A DNA stretch of 64,000 bases from Chamaecyparis obtusa (Eukaryota; Streptophyta; Pinopsida; Cupressales; Cupressaceae), in contig BSBK01000527.1 of assembly GCA_027943335.1 (NCBI GenBank), positions 62,501 through 126,500 of the forward strand, read 5' to 3'. The notes under the pieces were generated by a model that saw only the letters and a program-made list of their open reading frames with translations, searched no databases and had not been told where the DNA came from. Of the stretch, positions 10,436 through 21,912 are shown piece after piece; position 1 is the first letter of the stretch, and each line of letters begins with the position of its first letter. The translations under genes were made by a program, and so were the position numbers.

Positions 10436-12960
10436 ATGCTTGATTACTTCTCTTCTACAACCATGAATCTTGACTATCTAGCTTTGGAACCTTTATTAAG
10501 AATAGATGATCTTGAGCTCATTGACATATTCGAAAAGTGTTGTTCCTCCAAAATTCTCATGAGTGATGAATTTATAGCAAAAATAAAAGAAAAGATGATT
10601 AAATCAGATGCCTTTGCTAGAATCATAAACATGATCATATCACGATCTTCTTCTTCCAAACATTCTTCATCATCTAAATCTTTTCATTCTTCTTCACCTT
10701 CCAAGTCTTATCATGACTCTTCCAGACATCATTCTCATTCTTCATCTTCTAAGTCTTATCATGATTCTTCTAAATACTATTCACATTCTTCATCTTCCAA
10801 ATCTTATCATGACTCTTCTAAACATTATTCGAATTCCTCATTATCCAAGTCTTCTTCTTCCACTAAGTCTTCAATTTCCTCTTCTTCACGATCTCATTCT
10901 TCTTCTACTTCTCCTAAGAGTCTTACTTCTCTTTAGAAGACATACCATAAAGAGCAACATAATAGTCCTTGTGATGTCTCTTCCACAAAGAGTGACACAC
11001 CTACCTTTGATGACTATGATGACTATGATGACTATGATGATGGACAATGTAGCAATACTTATGGCAACTCTATTCCTAAGAGTCCTCCTCGTCATGTGCT
11101 TAGGCTTACTAAAGAATCATCCTATTGGATAGATTGTGATGGTGATCCATATGATTCTGATTTTGAGAGAAATTATGATATTTGTTGTGAACAATATGAT
11201 ACATCTACTTCTATTGAGGAAGAGAAAGCTTTCCGTGCTGATTATAAACAAAGATACTATGAGCATGTCTTGTCTAAAAACTCTCATGCTGAAAATAAAG
11301 ATTGCACTCTCAAGCAAGATGATGTTAATGCTGAACCTTTGTCTTGTGATGGTTCCCTTCCATTCACCACTTCCTCCAATACCCACACACTCCCTAAAGC
11401 TTCTGAGTCATCCAAATCTTTCACAAATCCTTCATCCAACAAAGATCCTAAGACTTTCCATGCGGTTCCCTATAGTTATTCTCAAGGGCCACCTCTTAAA
11501 GATACTCAAGATAACCTTCACTTGGCTGCAAATACTTTCAATAATGTCAAACCTAAAGAGCCTAAGCCTTCATCTGCTATAATGCCTATTTCAGCTAGTC
11601 CTTCACCACCTCTTCCAAAGTCTTCCATACAATCCCAACATGCTTCCTTGTCCTTAGAAGTGGCTCCATGTCAAGAGGACTCTAAAAATGATAAAGAAAA
11701 AAACATAAAGAAAGATCAAGATCAAGGACCCTCCATATCATCCAATTCTCTTCATGATGTATCTTCTCCATTGCATGGTTCTTTTGATCCTCTACGCTCT
11801 TCCGCATTCATTCCACCATATCCTAAGCAAGATCAAGCTACTACTTACACTATTGAGCTTATTGGTAATCAAAATAACCTTACCACACTTGCGCTTTCCA
11901 AAGATGATGTTTCCATTAAGGTTATTAAAAATGGTGTTGTTACTTCTGAAGTTAAGCCTATTGAAAATCAAGAAAAAAATGATGCACTTATGCTATCCAA
12001 AGCAACTTGTCAAGATCAAAGTCTTTCATTTCTTGTTCTACCACTCCATGTTCACTTCCACTTTCTACTCTTCCTAAATTTTTGCAAGCTACAAACAATC
12101 CTGTCAAAGAAACTGCTCCTATTCAAGATGTTCATGATCCTATTGAAAATCCTAATGCTCACTCTCAAGATGCTAATATCCTTGGTTGTGATATAGATGC
12201 TGATGAACTTATTGATTATCTTTTTGCGTCTTCCACCTCCATCCTTGGACCTCCTCCACCAATACTAAGGGCTTCACATCTTCCTTCCATTTTGGGTCCT
12301 TATGTCCCTTCACTTTCCCCTCCTAATTCTTCTAATTCGTCATCCATTTTGGGTCCTTACGTCCCTCCATCTCCTATCTTTCCTCAAGATCAACATAGGT
12401 ACATACCCTTGAATCCTTTTCATCCACCCACCCATCTAAACCAGTCGTATCATCCTTCTTCTTCCATAAGTCCCAAGTCTTTTGGAAGTAACTTGAATGT
12501 TCAATACAAGAAAAAGAAGCAATACAAGAATCCATCAAAAAAAGAAGATCACCATGTCCCCTCTAATCGACATGGATATATAAAGTCAAAAGAGATATCT
12601 AAGAAGAAAACTACAAGACAAGTATGGGTTCCAAAACCCATCATTGAAGATATTCTCTCTAAATTATCAAAAGGAAATGAAAAGCCTAAGGCTATATGGA
12701 TTCCAAAATCTCTCTTGAAAGAGTCTCATGTCGAACAAAAAGTGAAATTGACATTCAAGCTTCCAAAGGCTTCCACTTCATCTTTTTCTAAAAACATTCT
12801 TCCATTCCATGCGCCTAAACCGCAACCTCTGCTAACCATTTGCCATATTCCTTCTCGTATTCCTCCATTCACATTTGAGAATTATAACAAGCACACCAAT
12901 CCTCTTTTTGAGGAGTCAAATAGCAATAATGAACCAGAATATGATTTGCATTTGGACTAG
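10436..12960 (+). pseudogene. Serine-rich retroelement ORF of unknown function, broken
   Basis: The ORF starts with ATG at 10436. An N-terminal part with hydrophobic/acidic helix-like stretches is followed by a Ser/His/Lys-rich region. A single TAG (10934-10936) interrupts the frame, which then stays open to 12196 through an Asp-Asp-Tyr repeat (about 11008-11040) and a Ser/Pro/Lys-rich segment. A +1/-1 shift near 12010-12070 moves the reading to the frame open to 12960. In total about 840 codons. The C-terminal part is basic, with two related VWVPKP / IWIPKS motifs about 30 residues apart; similar short motifs occur in some plant gag-like proteins, but this is weak. No CCHC knuckle, protease, RT or integrase is seen. 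It is probably a structural or regulatory protein specific to this non-autonomous family, now inactive in this copy. Function is unknown. Confidence 0.6.
10691..10834 (+). repeat. Three 48-bp in-frame tandem repeats
   Basis: Units 10691-10738, 10739-10786 and 10787-10834 each encode a 16-residue block of the pattern S-[SP]-[SK]-KSYHDSS-[RK]-[HY]-[HY]-S. They form the core of the Ser-rich domain and keep the reading frame. Confidence 0.85.
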
Positions 12961-15782
12961 AATATGGTTTACATTTCCTCCATTTTTTTTCATCACCCTT
13001 CAAGGTGTGTATTGATGTTGATCTTACCTTTCTTTCCATCTACCTTTTCACATTCCTTCCATTCATTATCCTTCTACCTTCTCTCATTTTTTTCCTCATT
13101 TGCCTATTCCTCATGCATCTTCCTTTCCCCTTCAGCATCTTTGAGCATATCATTTTGAATCCTTGGCATATCATGGTTTATCCTTTCAAGGAGCATTATC
13201 TAAAAAGCTTGCCTTCTTCCAAAAATTATAAAATTCAAAAAAATAGAAAAATTCAAAAAGAAAGAAAAAAAATGAAAAAAATTGAAAATGTGCCATGGTG
13301 AAAACCTGGAAACAGGCACCTTGGTAGCAAAAGTAAAGATAAATAAATTCATCCTATGGTGAAAACCACTCCCTTGTGGCGCCTTGGATAAGTACCATGA
13401 TGAAAACCTGGCAATCAGGCGTCATGCGTAGTTCTTCTACATATTTCATCCATTCCATCTTCTCTCTTTGATCTTGACAATGTTGATCTATACATGAACA
13501 TTTGGCTATTTTGTGAAGCTATCTTACGATGATCTTGCTTTCATTCCATTCATGTTTCGCCTTCGTATTTTCCTTCATTCATTCTAGCCTTTCGCTATCC
13601 TTTTCCCCCTTGGTCTTGATCTAATAAAAAGAGTAAAATACGATGTTATGAAGTCTCTTGACATGTCTACTCCTTTGGACTGCATCCTCCCTTCTTTTGC
13701 AGTGCACTTTTGTGACTTACCCTATGCTAGCCTCTCATTGCTTGTCCAGATGCGCTTTACATGATAATTTTTCCCTAGCTTGGGTACTCTTGAGGAGTTT
13801 GACCTCGAGGATTTCTTCCCTCCATTCACCTTCATTCTCCTTTCCTCTATCTCATTCACCAGCTTACTAATCCATCTTGTCCCTCACCTTGCTAGACATT
13901 GGGACTACACGATGTGATCTTGCTCATGAGTTTGATGTCCATTCTGTCTGGGGGCATCCTTTGTATATATTTTATTGATCCTGAAAAAATACCAAAAAAA
14001 ATTCATATATGATGCTGAAAAAAAATCCTAAAAAGCATAAAAAGTCCTAAAAAATACAAAAAAAAATCAAAAAATTCAAAAAATTCAAAAAAAATTCAAA
14101 AAAATGAAAAAATGAAAAAAGAATCCAAGTGGTGAAAACTTGGCAACAGGCGCTACTTGAGGCCTTTGCACCCCTATTTGTTAGCATGTGTCCTCGACAC
14201 TGAGCCTTTCCCTCATACCTTGACCTTATTTGGCTTAGTCTGGAATTGGTCTTTGTCTTTGTCTAGGAGGCATAACTGTTAGCATTGGTCTTTTAGGTGT
14301 GTTTGTCTCTTGGAGCATTTCACAACAGGTCTTTTTTTCAACACCACCCCAAAACAGTGTTTTTCAACACTACCCTTGCGTCAAGTGTTTCTTAACACTT
14401 ATCAGGTGTTTGACCCAACAGTCTCGTATGATGTGATATTTCTCACTAAGCTGATATGATACTCAGAGTTTGACTCTATGACCAACACACACGCACTTAA
14501 ACAATCAACCCGCTTGAGATATGTTGACTTTATTTTTCTTTGTTTGCTGTCTATGAGAATTTCTTTGATGAGTGGTCTCTCCCTGAGAAGTTTTCGATGA
14601 TGCATAGCTAGAAGACTGAGGGAATGAGAACATGTTTTATTTCTTTATCTGCTTGTGGGTATATTTTGTTGGTCCTACCTGTCATGAGCATTTATGCTGG
14701 TCTTACTTGACACTATGGATTGACAAGGTATTATCCTTGACTGTTTTGCGAGTGCATGCTTTTAGCTATCCTGACTCTCATGTGTCTTGATACAAGCATA
14801 ATCTCGCCATATCAAACTTAGGTAATCTCACTACACTAGTCATCTTGACCTACATGTCTTTGATGCCTAGGTGGGATTCCCACATTTCTATCTGATAAAG
14901 ATCATATTCATATCCACATAGTTATGCTAGTGTGCATTGTATGATCTTACGATGCTACCAATAACGCTCGATGATGATAATTAGATGTCTATAAGCGTTG
15001 TGACCTTGCAAGTCAACCACTTTCATAGTAGCTTGCATTTTTAGGGTCATGTTAGATTAGTTTTGCACTTTGCATATGGAGAGAGCTCTCCTTTTTTCAT
15101 CTTACGTGGACTTGTTGGTCAACTGTGCTCATTTTCTGATTCTTCTTGATAATATCTTTCATTTCTGATCTTTCATATCACATCATTTTCTATCCATTTT
15201 CGGACTCGAAATCAAAATCCAAGTCACATTTTCAAGTTTTCTCATTCTTCTGAGCGGTTGACTGACCTTTTGAGGCATAATTTGATTTTCGATGGACTTT
15301 CTTCCTTCCATGTCTCTCAAATTTTCTAGTCTTTCATCCACTCTATTTCTAGTCTTCTATTTCTATTCTTCTACTTCCTCACTAGGGCATGTTTTCATTG
15401 CCTAATGGTTAACCTATTGACCCTTACCTTCGATTATGATTTCATTTCGATTTGATCCAATCTTTTATCAATTTGCTATTCTCCTCTATCTGATTTCAAT
15501 TTCGATTCCGAGGGGGCAGTACCTATGGGATTCTCATCCCTGATTTCTTTGATTTTCCTGATTCAGACATCTTTTGTGAGCTTTTGCTCAAATTTGAGAT
15601 TCTTATCTCTTACTTTGAATGTGATCCCGAATCGACCTCATGTTCAAAGGCCTTTGTTTATGCTTTGTCCGGATGTGATCCTGAACTGACCTCACATCTG
15701 AGTTGTTTTGTCATCCCAGATCGATCTCACACTTCAATTTTTCTTTGACTGCATGTGTTCCCAAATCGATCACACATTAGTC
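12961..15782 (+). other. 3' non-coding part of inner element
   Basis: About 2.8 kb without a recognised ORF. It contains adenine-rich runs of AAAAAATTC type (13230-13280 and 14040-14120) and four copies of a GGTGAAAACCTGG..CAGGCGCC motif at 13295-13320, 13356-13383, 13397-13423 and 14129-14153. Pyrimidine-rich stretches follow up to the polypurine tract. Confidence 0.6.
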
Positions 15783-15795
15783 AAAGAGGGGCAAA
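15783..15795 (+). promoter_or_regulatory. Polypurine tract of inner element
   Basis: AAAGAGGGGCAAA lies directly before the TG of the right LTR, the expected place for plus-strand priming. Confidence 0.75.
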
Positions 15796-16776
15796 TGTAT
15801 GCACCCAAAAATGGTCGCCTAGACTTTGGGCCCCATTTATTCAATTTATCAACCCTAAATCATTTTTATCAATAATCAATATTTTCAACAATATTAATCT
15901 CTTGATCAAATCCTAATTTCGATCATATATTGGATTTTTATCCTTGGGCTAACCATTTATCCTAAGTCTTTATTTGATTAAAAGGAATATTTCCTCCCCT
16001 TTTAATTAAATAAAAAGGCCCCCACTTTCCTCTTATCCTAAGTTGCACAAATAAAGAATTATTCCTATTTTATAAAAAGGAGAAAAGCACTTTTTGTCTC
16101 ATATGGACACAAAAGTCAACTCCTATTTTCTCATTGGAGGATACTTGTGCACATGGATTGCTCCTCTTTCAAGCTCCACCGCTGATTAAGACCTTTTGCC
16201 TCTTAATCTCCATGGTCCATTTCACCTCATTTCTTATAAAAGGAGAGCTCTCTCCTTCATTTGCATATATACCATGTTTTTATGCTAATGTTATGCTGCA
16301 GGTTTTAGGTGCATTTGGAGTTTGAAGACATTGAAGATTTGCTTCATTTCATCATCTAGTTCATATTTGCTTTCTTAGTTGCATGATAATGGCATTCTTA
16401 GTGTAGATTTCCTTTTATGCAATAGAATAATCTCACATAGTCTAACTAGGAAGCATTGTAATCCATTGCTATTTCCTTTCATAGATTAGTTGCATTGTAC
16501 TTTCCTTTCATAACTTAGATTGCATTCTCATATAGCTTGCATTGCATTGCATATTTGATTTTTAGAGATATTGGCATTGTTGCCCTTGTCTTCATTGAAT
16601 CTCTCATTGTATGGTTGACTAGCAAGGTCACAAGCTTGTAGCTCTAGCTGAGAGCAAACACATAATAGTCCCTTGCAACTCCATGCATAGAGAGCTATGA
16701 GCCGCTTTGTGAGGCCTCATTCTTGAGCAACCTTGCATGCAATGGTTCATAGAAGTGCACCATTTTAGTGTGTACA
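15796..16776 (+). repeat. 3' LTR (981 bp) of inner element
   Basis: Matches the 5' LTR except for about 17 substitutions and a 9-bp TTTGGGCCC stretch present only here. It ends GTGTGTACA, followed by the CCTGC duplication at 16777-16781. Confidence 0.9.
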
Positions 16777-16781
16777 CCTGC
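16777..16781. repeat. Target-site duplication CCTGC, right copy
   Basis: Exact copy of 6932-6936. The long LTR sequence resumes here (AAAGAAAGGCTATG), as in the uninterrupted copy near 23105. Confidence 0.9.
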
Positions 16782-17348
16782 AAAGAAAGGCTATGTCATG
16801 GAAATGAATCAATGACCATTGAAAAAGTGCAAGCCTCTGACAAAACCCTTGCACTTTAGCGACAATCGTTGGATCAAAATGGTGTCAAAAGGTCGGGCCT
16901 AGGAAACCACACGAACACGCAACCAAAGAAGTGGAAACTGCCATGCCAAGTCGCTAACTGTTAAGAGATAAGCCGCTAGGAATAGGAGAATACACAAACA
17001 TTGTGTTCGCCCAATCGCCAAGAGAAAAGATATAACCGCTGGGAACCAAGCGAACCAGCAACAAACATGCATTTGCTAAATCACCGAACAAAAAGACTAA
17101 CCACCTGAGGATTAAATGAATAAGCGACCAACATGGAAAATAAATGTGCACATGCATTTTAGATCACTTAAGGGGCCCGAAAAAGGTAAAGACAAATTAG
17201 AACAAGGCCAGGGCATCCCTAGGGTTTTTGAACACAATGGCTAGATTTATGAATTTTTTGCAAGGGTTTCAAAGCCAGGGACACAAAAATAATTGCAGGG
17301 ACTAGAAAAAACATGCTAGGGCCATGAAATTTTTTCAGAGTGCTAACA

Positions 17349-17896
17349 GTGGCTCTAGTTGGGGATGATGGGTAAATTGTACCCATGGAAGAATTCATGA
17401 TTTCTGGGAGAGCAGACCACCCACAAGATAAAACTAAGGACCTCAAAAACTGGCAATCGAACCAGGGAAAGAAACACACAACAGAAAAGGGAAATAATTA
17501 CAGAGATCTACAAGATTTTACAAATTTATCTAGTGGCCCAAGGCCACCAAAAGAAAATCATTGATCCACCTGAATCAAAAATCTGATTTTCATCCACAAA
17601 TTGGACCAAACACCTGCAAATTTTATGACCATCCTTCTACCAACATATATGATAATTCATGGGCTGAAAAATAAAACTGTACTGATCACTGCCCATGTTC
17701 TTCCAGTCATAACCATTACATTCATATTCATACTCCAAGAAGTAAGGAATATCATTTACTTCTTCCTGATGATTGGGAAAGAAAGCATCATCTAGTAATG
17801 CATCAGAAAATAAAAAAAAATTGAGCATCATGCATTACATAAAAAATACCTAGCTGAGAAGGACTTGGATCCTCTGATTTATCTTCATGCATTGCC
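17349..17896 (-). other. Untranslated edge of the minus-strand element
   Basis: Lies between the end of the acidic ORF and the left long LTR. A polypurine tract is expected here on the minus strand, but none is visible. Instead the plus strand reads TGGCTCTAGTTGGGGATG at 17350-17367, which resembles the element's primer site in inverted orientation. Confidence 0.5.
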
Positions 17897-19120
17897 TCAG
17901 CCACTTGGTTCCTCCCTGATATCTTCATGAACTAGATCATGAACCAAGTGAAGGTCTTCATCAAAAATTTTGTGACAGGGGAACAACCGATCTGCATCAT
18001 CATTTTCACCAAAGGAAATTATCTCCCAACTATTGAAGACTAAGTCCTCGACACTGTCACCATCACTGTCATATTTGGCAAAAGAAGGAAAAGGGTTTGA
18101 ACAAGAAACTTGTTCATCAATATAATTCTTATGACAGGACAACACACTGTCATGACCTTCAACTTCTTCTTCTGTAGAGTCACCACAAGAGGGGAATTGT
18201 AATATACATGGGTCCTTAGGGTCACTTTGAACACTAGCCTCATTATCAGTGTCAAAGGATAAATCATAGGGGAGCTGCAAATCAAAATCCACAACAGGTG
18301 CATACCTTTGAAATTCTTTGGCCAGAAGTGCTAAAATCTCTTCACTGCTTAATGGACTTTGGGCCATACTTTCATCTTCCTCAGCGTCACCCCTATTGAA
18401 AACATCTTCCTTGTCTAAGATAAGAATAGAGACCTCTAGCCTTAGATCATCTTGTGTGGATAAACCAATGCAGGAATCATCATCTGCATCATATTCATTT
18501 TCTTGCCACTCACACAAAACATGATCAAATCAGGACAAGAAACAAGAACTCTGATATTGAAAAGAAGAAAAATCTACAAACAAATTAGAAACATTATCAC
18601 TCTCAGATCCATCTTCAGCACTCTCATATGCACTGACCTCAAAATCAGCCTCATAGTCAACACCTTCCGCATAATCAACATCAGAACTACTGGTCTCCTC
18701 ATGATCAACATAAAGAGAAGCCAATGCCCTCAACCTCATGTCCCCCATTAACTGCCAGTTCTCAGCTTTCAAGGACATAACCCCAAGTGCATCCTCAAGC
18801 CCAAGGCTGTCATCACTAAGTATCCAATCTCTGAAACATATATAATACTCTTCCCACAATGCATTTGACCAATTGGTTGACTCATGAAAACAAAGATCTA
18901 AGAATAAACCAATGAACTCAGATTCTGAAAACTCAACATCATCAAGAAGCTCATTATATACATCCCAAAATCTATCATAGAAAAGATATATGGATAGATC
19001 CTTTCTGCATCCTACTTTCAATCTCATCAATGACATGCAATCCCTAAGGATGCCTTGCTCAAGGAATGCAAGCTCCTTATCAAGCTTTCCCATCAGACCT
19101 AATGCAATACTTCCATACAA
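17897..19120 (-). pseudogene. Acidic ORF of long-LTR element, one in-frame UGA
   Basis: Read on the minus strand from 19120, the frame is open for 196 codons to a TGA at 18530-18532. It then continues in the same frame with no further stop to 17897, giving about 408 codons in total. The first half contains a helix-like Leu-rich start, a Trp-rich middle (WSNALWEEYYICFRDW) and a Ser/Asp/Glu-rich end. The second half is strongly acidic, with scattered Cys/His. No known retroelement domain is visible. It begins about 460 bases after the primer site, where gag would start in an autonomous relative. It may be a degenerate or replaced gag, or a family-specific protein. The single stop could be inactivating or read through; the sequence does not decide. 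Confidence 0.55.
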
Positions 19121-19575
19121 TTTTGTAGAGATGCAACTGAAAAATTGAAGTATGCAAACCTCTACTCACACCTTATCCTTTTCTTAGTGCTTGATCACTT
19201 AATAAGGAAACATCTAGACCTTGAAAAGTACCTGAGAGTTTTGTAGCAGAAGACTTTGTTGACTAGAAGGCAGGGCAGATCTAGAGCTCACCATGCAGCT
19301 CGATCAGATTCTTTACTGTGTAGAGTCGCCACCTCCTTGAAGAGGAAAATATTTTACCTTTCTTTGTACCTCTTCCAATCAACACAAAACTCCACCAAGT
19401 AAACATGCACTGTTTATCAGTAGATGCACTAATCAAACAGAGAAATCAGAGCCGCCACTCAACACTTAGTGAGAAAATTTTACAAATGTATATTTTTTTA
19501 ATTTGACTCTTTGATCATATAACCAGACTTTGAGATGATCCAGCCAAGCAAGGAGGCTTGCCGTCTTTTACTTCT
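19121..19575 (-). other. 5' leader of the minus-strand element
   Basis: No ORF. Two extra primer-site-like words occur on the minus strand: TGGCGGCTCTGATT (complement of about 19446-19459) and TGGCGACTCTACACAG (complement of about 19317-19332). Confidence 0.5.
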
Positions 19576-19593
19576 TCCCCAGCAGAGTCACCA
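19576..19593 (-). promoter_or_regulatory. Primer-binding site of the long-LTR element
   Basis: The minus strand reads TGGTGACTCTGCTGGGGA, three bases inside the LTR that ends CCAACA on that strand. The leading TGG fits a tRNA CCA end. This placement fixes the element's orientation. Confidence 0.75.
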
Positions 19594-20858
19594 ATTTGTT
19601 GGAGCTTTTCCTCGCAGGACCAAACTTGAATCAACAGATGGGCTTGATTCTCAGGGTAGGCACTCAAGTTTGACAAGAAAATAGTCCAATTGATGAGGAT
19701 AGAGAACATCCTCCTTCTTCTTTGATCTCCAAATCACTCAGGTGGGTATTGCCTTATCTGCACACTCAAGACACCTCATGATAAATAATAGGCCTGCAGA
19801 TGGATTATTGTGGAATAGTCTTCAAACTCTTTAGGTATCCTGTACCCCAATGAAACCAATTCTTATGCAACTAGCCCTATTTGCATAGGATGAATCTCAA
19901 GACTAGAGACCTATCCTAACAACATGAAAGGGAAAGGGTGGAAATGAAAGTAAATGATTTAAAGATGGGTGAAAAGACCCCTGAGATACCCTAAGTCCCT
20001 CATAGACCAGTGCCTTGTCCAATGGGCCACAGAGTCAAATACCCTATTGCAATAGACAACTATGAAACAAGAAGACAAAATACTCAATGTGTTGATGCCT
20101 AACATCAATCACACACCATGACCAAACCTCGCTTTAACAACCCATCTGCGTATTCACGTATGTTATTACCCATCCAAAGGATTTTAACCCTCCCCTTAAA
20201 GAGACCTGTAAATAGATAATACATTAACCAACATCCACTGGAAGACAAGCATGACATATCTTTGACACCTCAGCTCATACATACATGAAAAATAATCCTA
20301 AACTAGTTATCTCTGCGAAGACAACTCCACTTGTAAACACACAGGAAATGCAAACAGAAAAATCAAACACCCTTGATGTGTGATTAATGAATTCAGGATT
20401 CAAATGGAGATAGCTTGGTAAGAGTAAGAATAAATTGAGTCCTCATACATAAAACAAATCAATTACAATATGTATTATATTTTCTGAACCAACAAATGAA
20501 GAAAGAACACCCTATATGCAGAGAAGTAGAGAAAATCTACAAGAAAAGGACCCTTCATGGAACCAAAAAGGAACCCTCAGGAATCAGGATTTCAGAACCC
20601 TTACAAAGTCAAAACTTCAACCATTTATACCACTAACTGCCTTGGAATCCTAAAAGAATTCAGGATGCAACAAGCTTTAGACAACTAGGGTTAGGGTTTC
20701 AACAACTACACCAACCCTAATTACAACAAAAATTACTACAGGGGTAGGAAACCAAGCAATCTCAGAGAAATAGATCCAGAAAGATCCGCAATCATGAAAA
20801 CCTATGAGATCAAGACAGAGAACTAAGAAATTAGCCATAAAACCAGTCTGTCCGACCA

Positions 20859-20863
20859 CCTGC
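20859..20863. repeat. Target-site duplication CCTGC of solo LTR, left copy
   Basis: CCTGC precedes the solo LTR and is repeated at 21913-21917. The uninterrupted long LTR reads CCACCTGTAGCAC at the matching site near 5741. Confidence 0.85.
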
Positions 20864-21912
20864 TGTGTGCTAAAATGTTGTCACACTTCTATGAATCCTT
20901 ACATGCAAGAAAACTCAAGAATGAGCCCTCACAAATCGATCCATAGCTCCCTAGGCATGGAGTGCAAGGGTTTTTAAGAATGCTCTCAGCTAGAGCTATT
21001 AAGCCAATAACCTTGCTAGTAAACCATGCAATGGGAGATTCAATGAAGACAGGGGCAAGAATGCCAATATCCTCAAGAATCAAGAATGAAATGCAATGTA
21101 AGCTAGATTAAGAATGGAAATGCAAGCTAAACTATGGAAATGAAAGATGCAAGTATTACAAAGCCTCCTAGTTAAACTAGATGAATTAATCTAAAGCATA
21201 AAGGAAATCTAAGCTAAGAATGCCATGAAAATGAAGCTACTATGCAAGAAATGAAATCTAACTATGAAGCAAGAAAGCCATGATGATGCAAGAATGAAGA
21301 CAAGAAGATAGAGTGTTGATGAAGATCCAAGATGAATGCCAACAATGCTCCAAATCTTCAAACCCTAGATGCAAGAATATCTCCAAAAGCTCCAAGATGA
21401 CCTAGAAAACTTGTAGCATAACAATAGCATAAAAATTGTGTGTGCAAATGAGGAAGAGAGCTCTTCTTTTATAGGAGGTGAAAAATCAATGGACCATGGA
21501 GATTAAGAGGCAAAAGATTTAATCAACGGTGGAGAAAAAAAGAAGAAGCTTGATCCTTGTGCACAAATATCCTCCAATAGGAAAATTAGAAGCATTTACT
21601 TTATGTTGAGCATTTACTTTATGTCCATGTGAGAGAAAAAGTGCTTTTCTTTTATTTTTTATTTTATTTTTCTTTTTAAATAAGAATTAAATGCTTTATT
21701 TGTGCAACTTAGGATAAGAAGAAAAGTGGGGCTTTTTATTTAATAAAAGGGGAGGAAATATTCTTTTTAATAAATAAAGACTTAGGATAAGATGGTTAGC
21801 CCATAGAAAATAATCAAATAAATGATAGGACTAGGATTTGATCAAGAACAAGCAATTGATGATTTTAGCAAAAGAGACTAATAGTCTAGATGACCATTTT
21901 TAGGTGTATACA
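20864..21912 (-). mobile_element. Solo LTR, same family as the inner element, minus strand
   Basis: A 1049-bp insert bounded by TGTGTGCTAAAATG and GTGTATACA with CCTGC duplications. Its reverse complement aligns with the LTRs at 6937 and 15796: it starts TGTATACACC and keeps AAAAATGGTC, the TTTATTTGATTAAAAGG-type segment, the box of TATAAAAG type and the terminal block. It is more diverged and carries extra runs (for example CATTTACTTTATG near 21595-21620). No internal region is present, so it arose by LTR-LTR recombination. Confidence 0.85.

Larger units (their letters stand above)
6937..16776 (+). mobile_element. Complete non-autonomous LTR retrotransposon with serine-rich ORF
   Basis: LTRs at 6937-7908 and 15796-16776 begin TGTATGCACCC and end GTGTGTACA, flanked by CCTGC on both sides. 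A primer-site-like TGGCGCCCACCGTGGGGC starts four bases after the left LTR, and the polypurine tract AAAGAGGGGCAAA abuts the right LTR. The internal 7.9 kb contains one broken ORF (10436-12960) and no protease, reverse transcriptase, RNase H or integrase motif. The primer site is of a type common in Ty3/Gypsy elements, but the class is an inference. By eye the LTRs differ at about 17 positions plus one 9-bp indel, fewer than the two surrounding elements show, so it is the youngest of the three full elements. Confidence 0.9.
4478..17348 (-). repeat. Left (3') long LTR, interrupted by 6937-16776
   Basis: Collinear with 19597-23674 over its whole length except for each copy's own insertion. The two parts are 4478-6936 and 16782-17348. 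Its terminal dinucleotide has changed from TG to TA at 4478-4479, as expected from deamination of a methylated CpG/CpHpG site. Confidence 0.85.

Noticed and set aside
10713..12077. Leu/Ile-rich open frames overlapping the serine-rich ORF
   Set aside because: Out-of-frame shadows of the Ser-rich repeat; composition is a by-product of TCN codons read in another frame.
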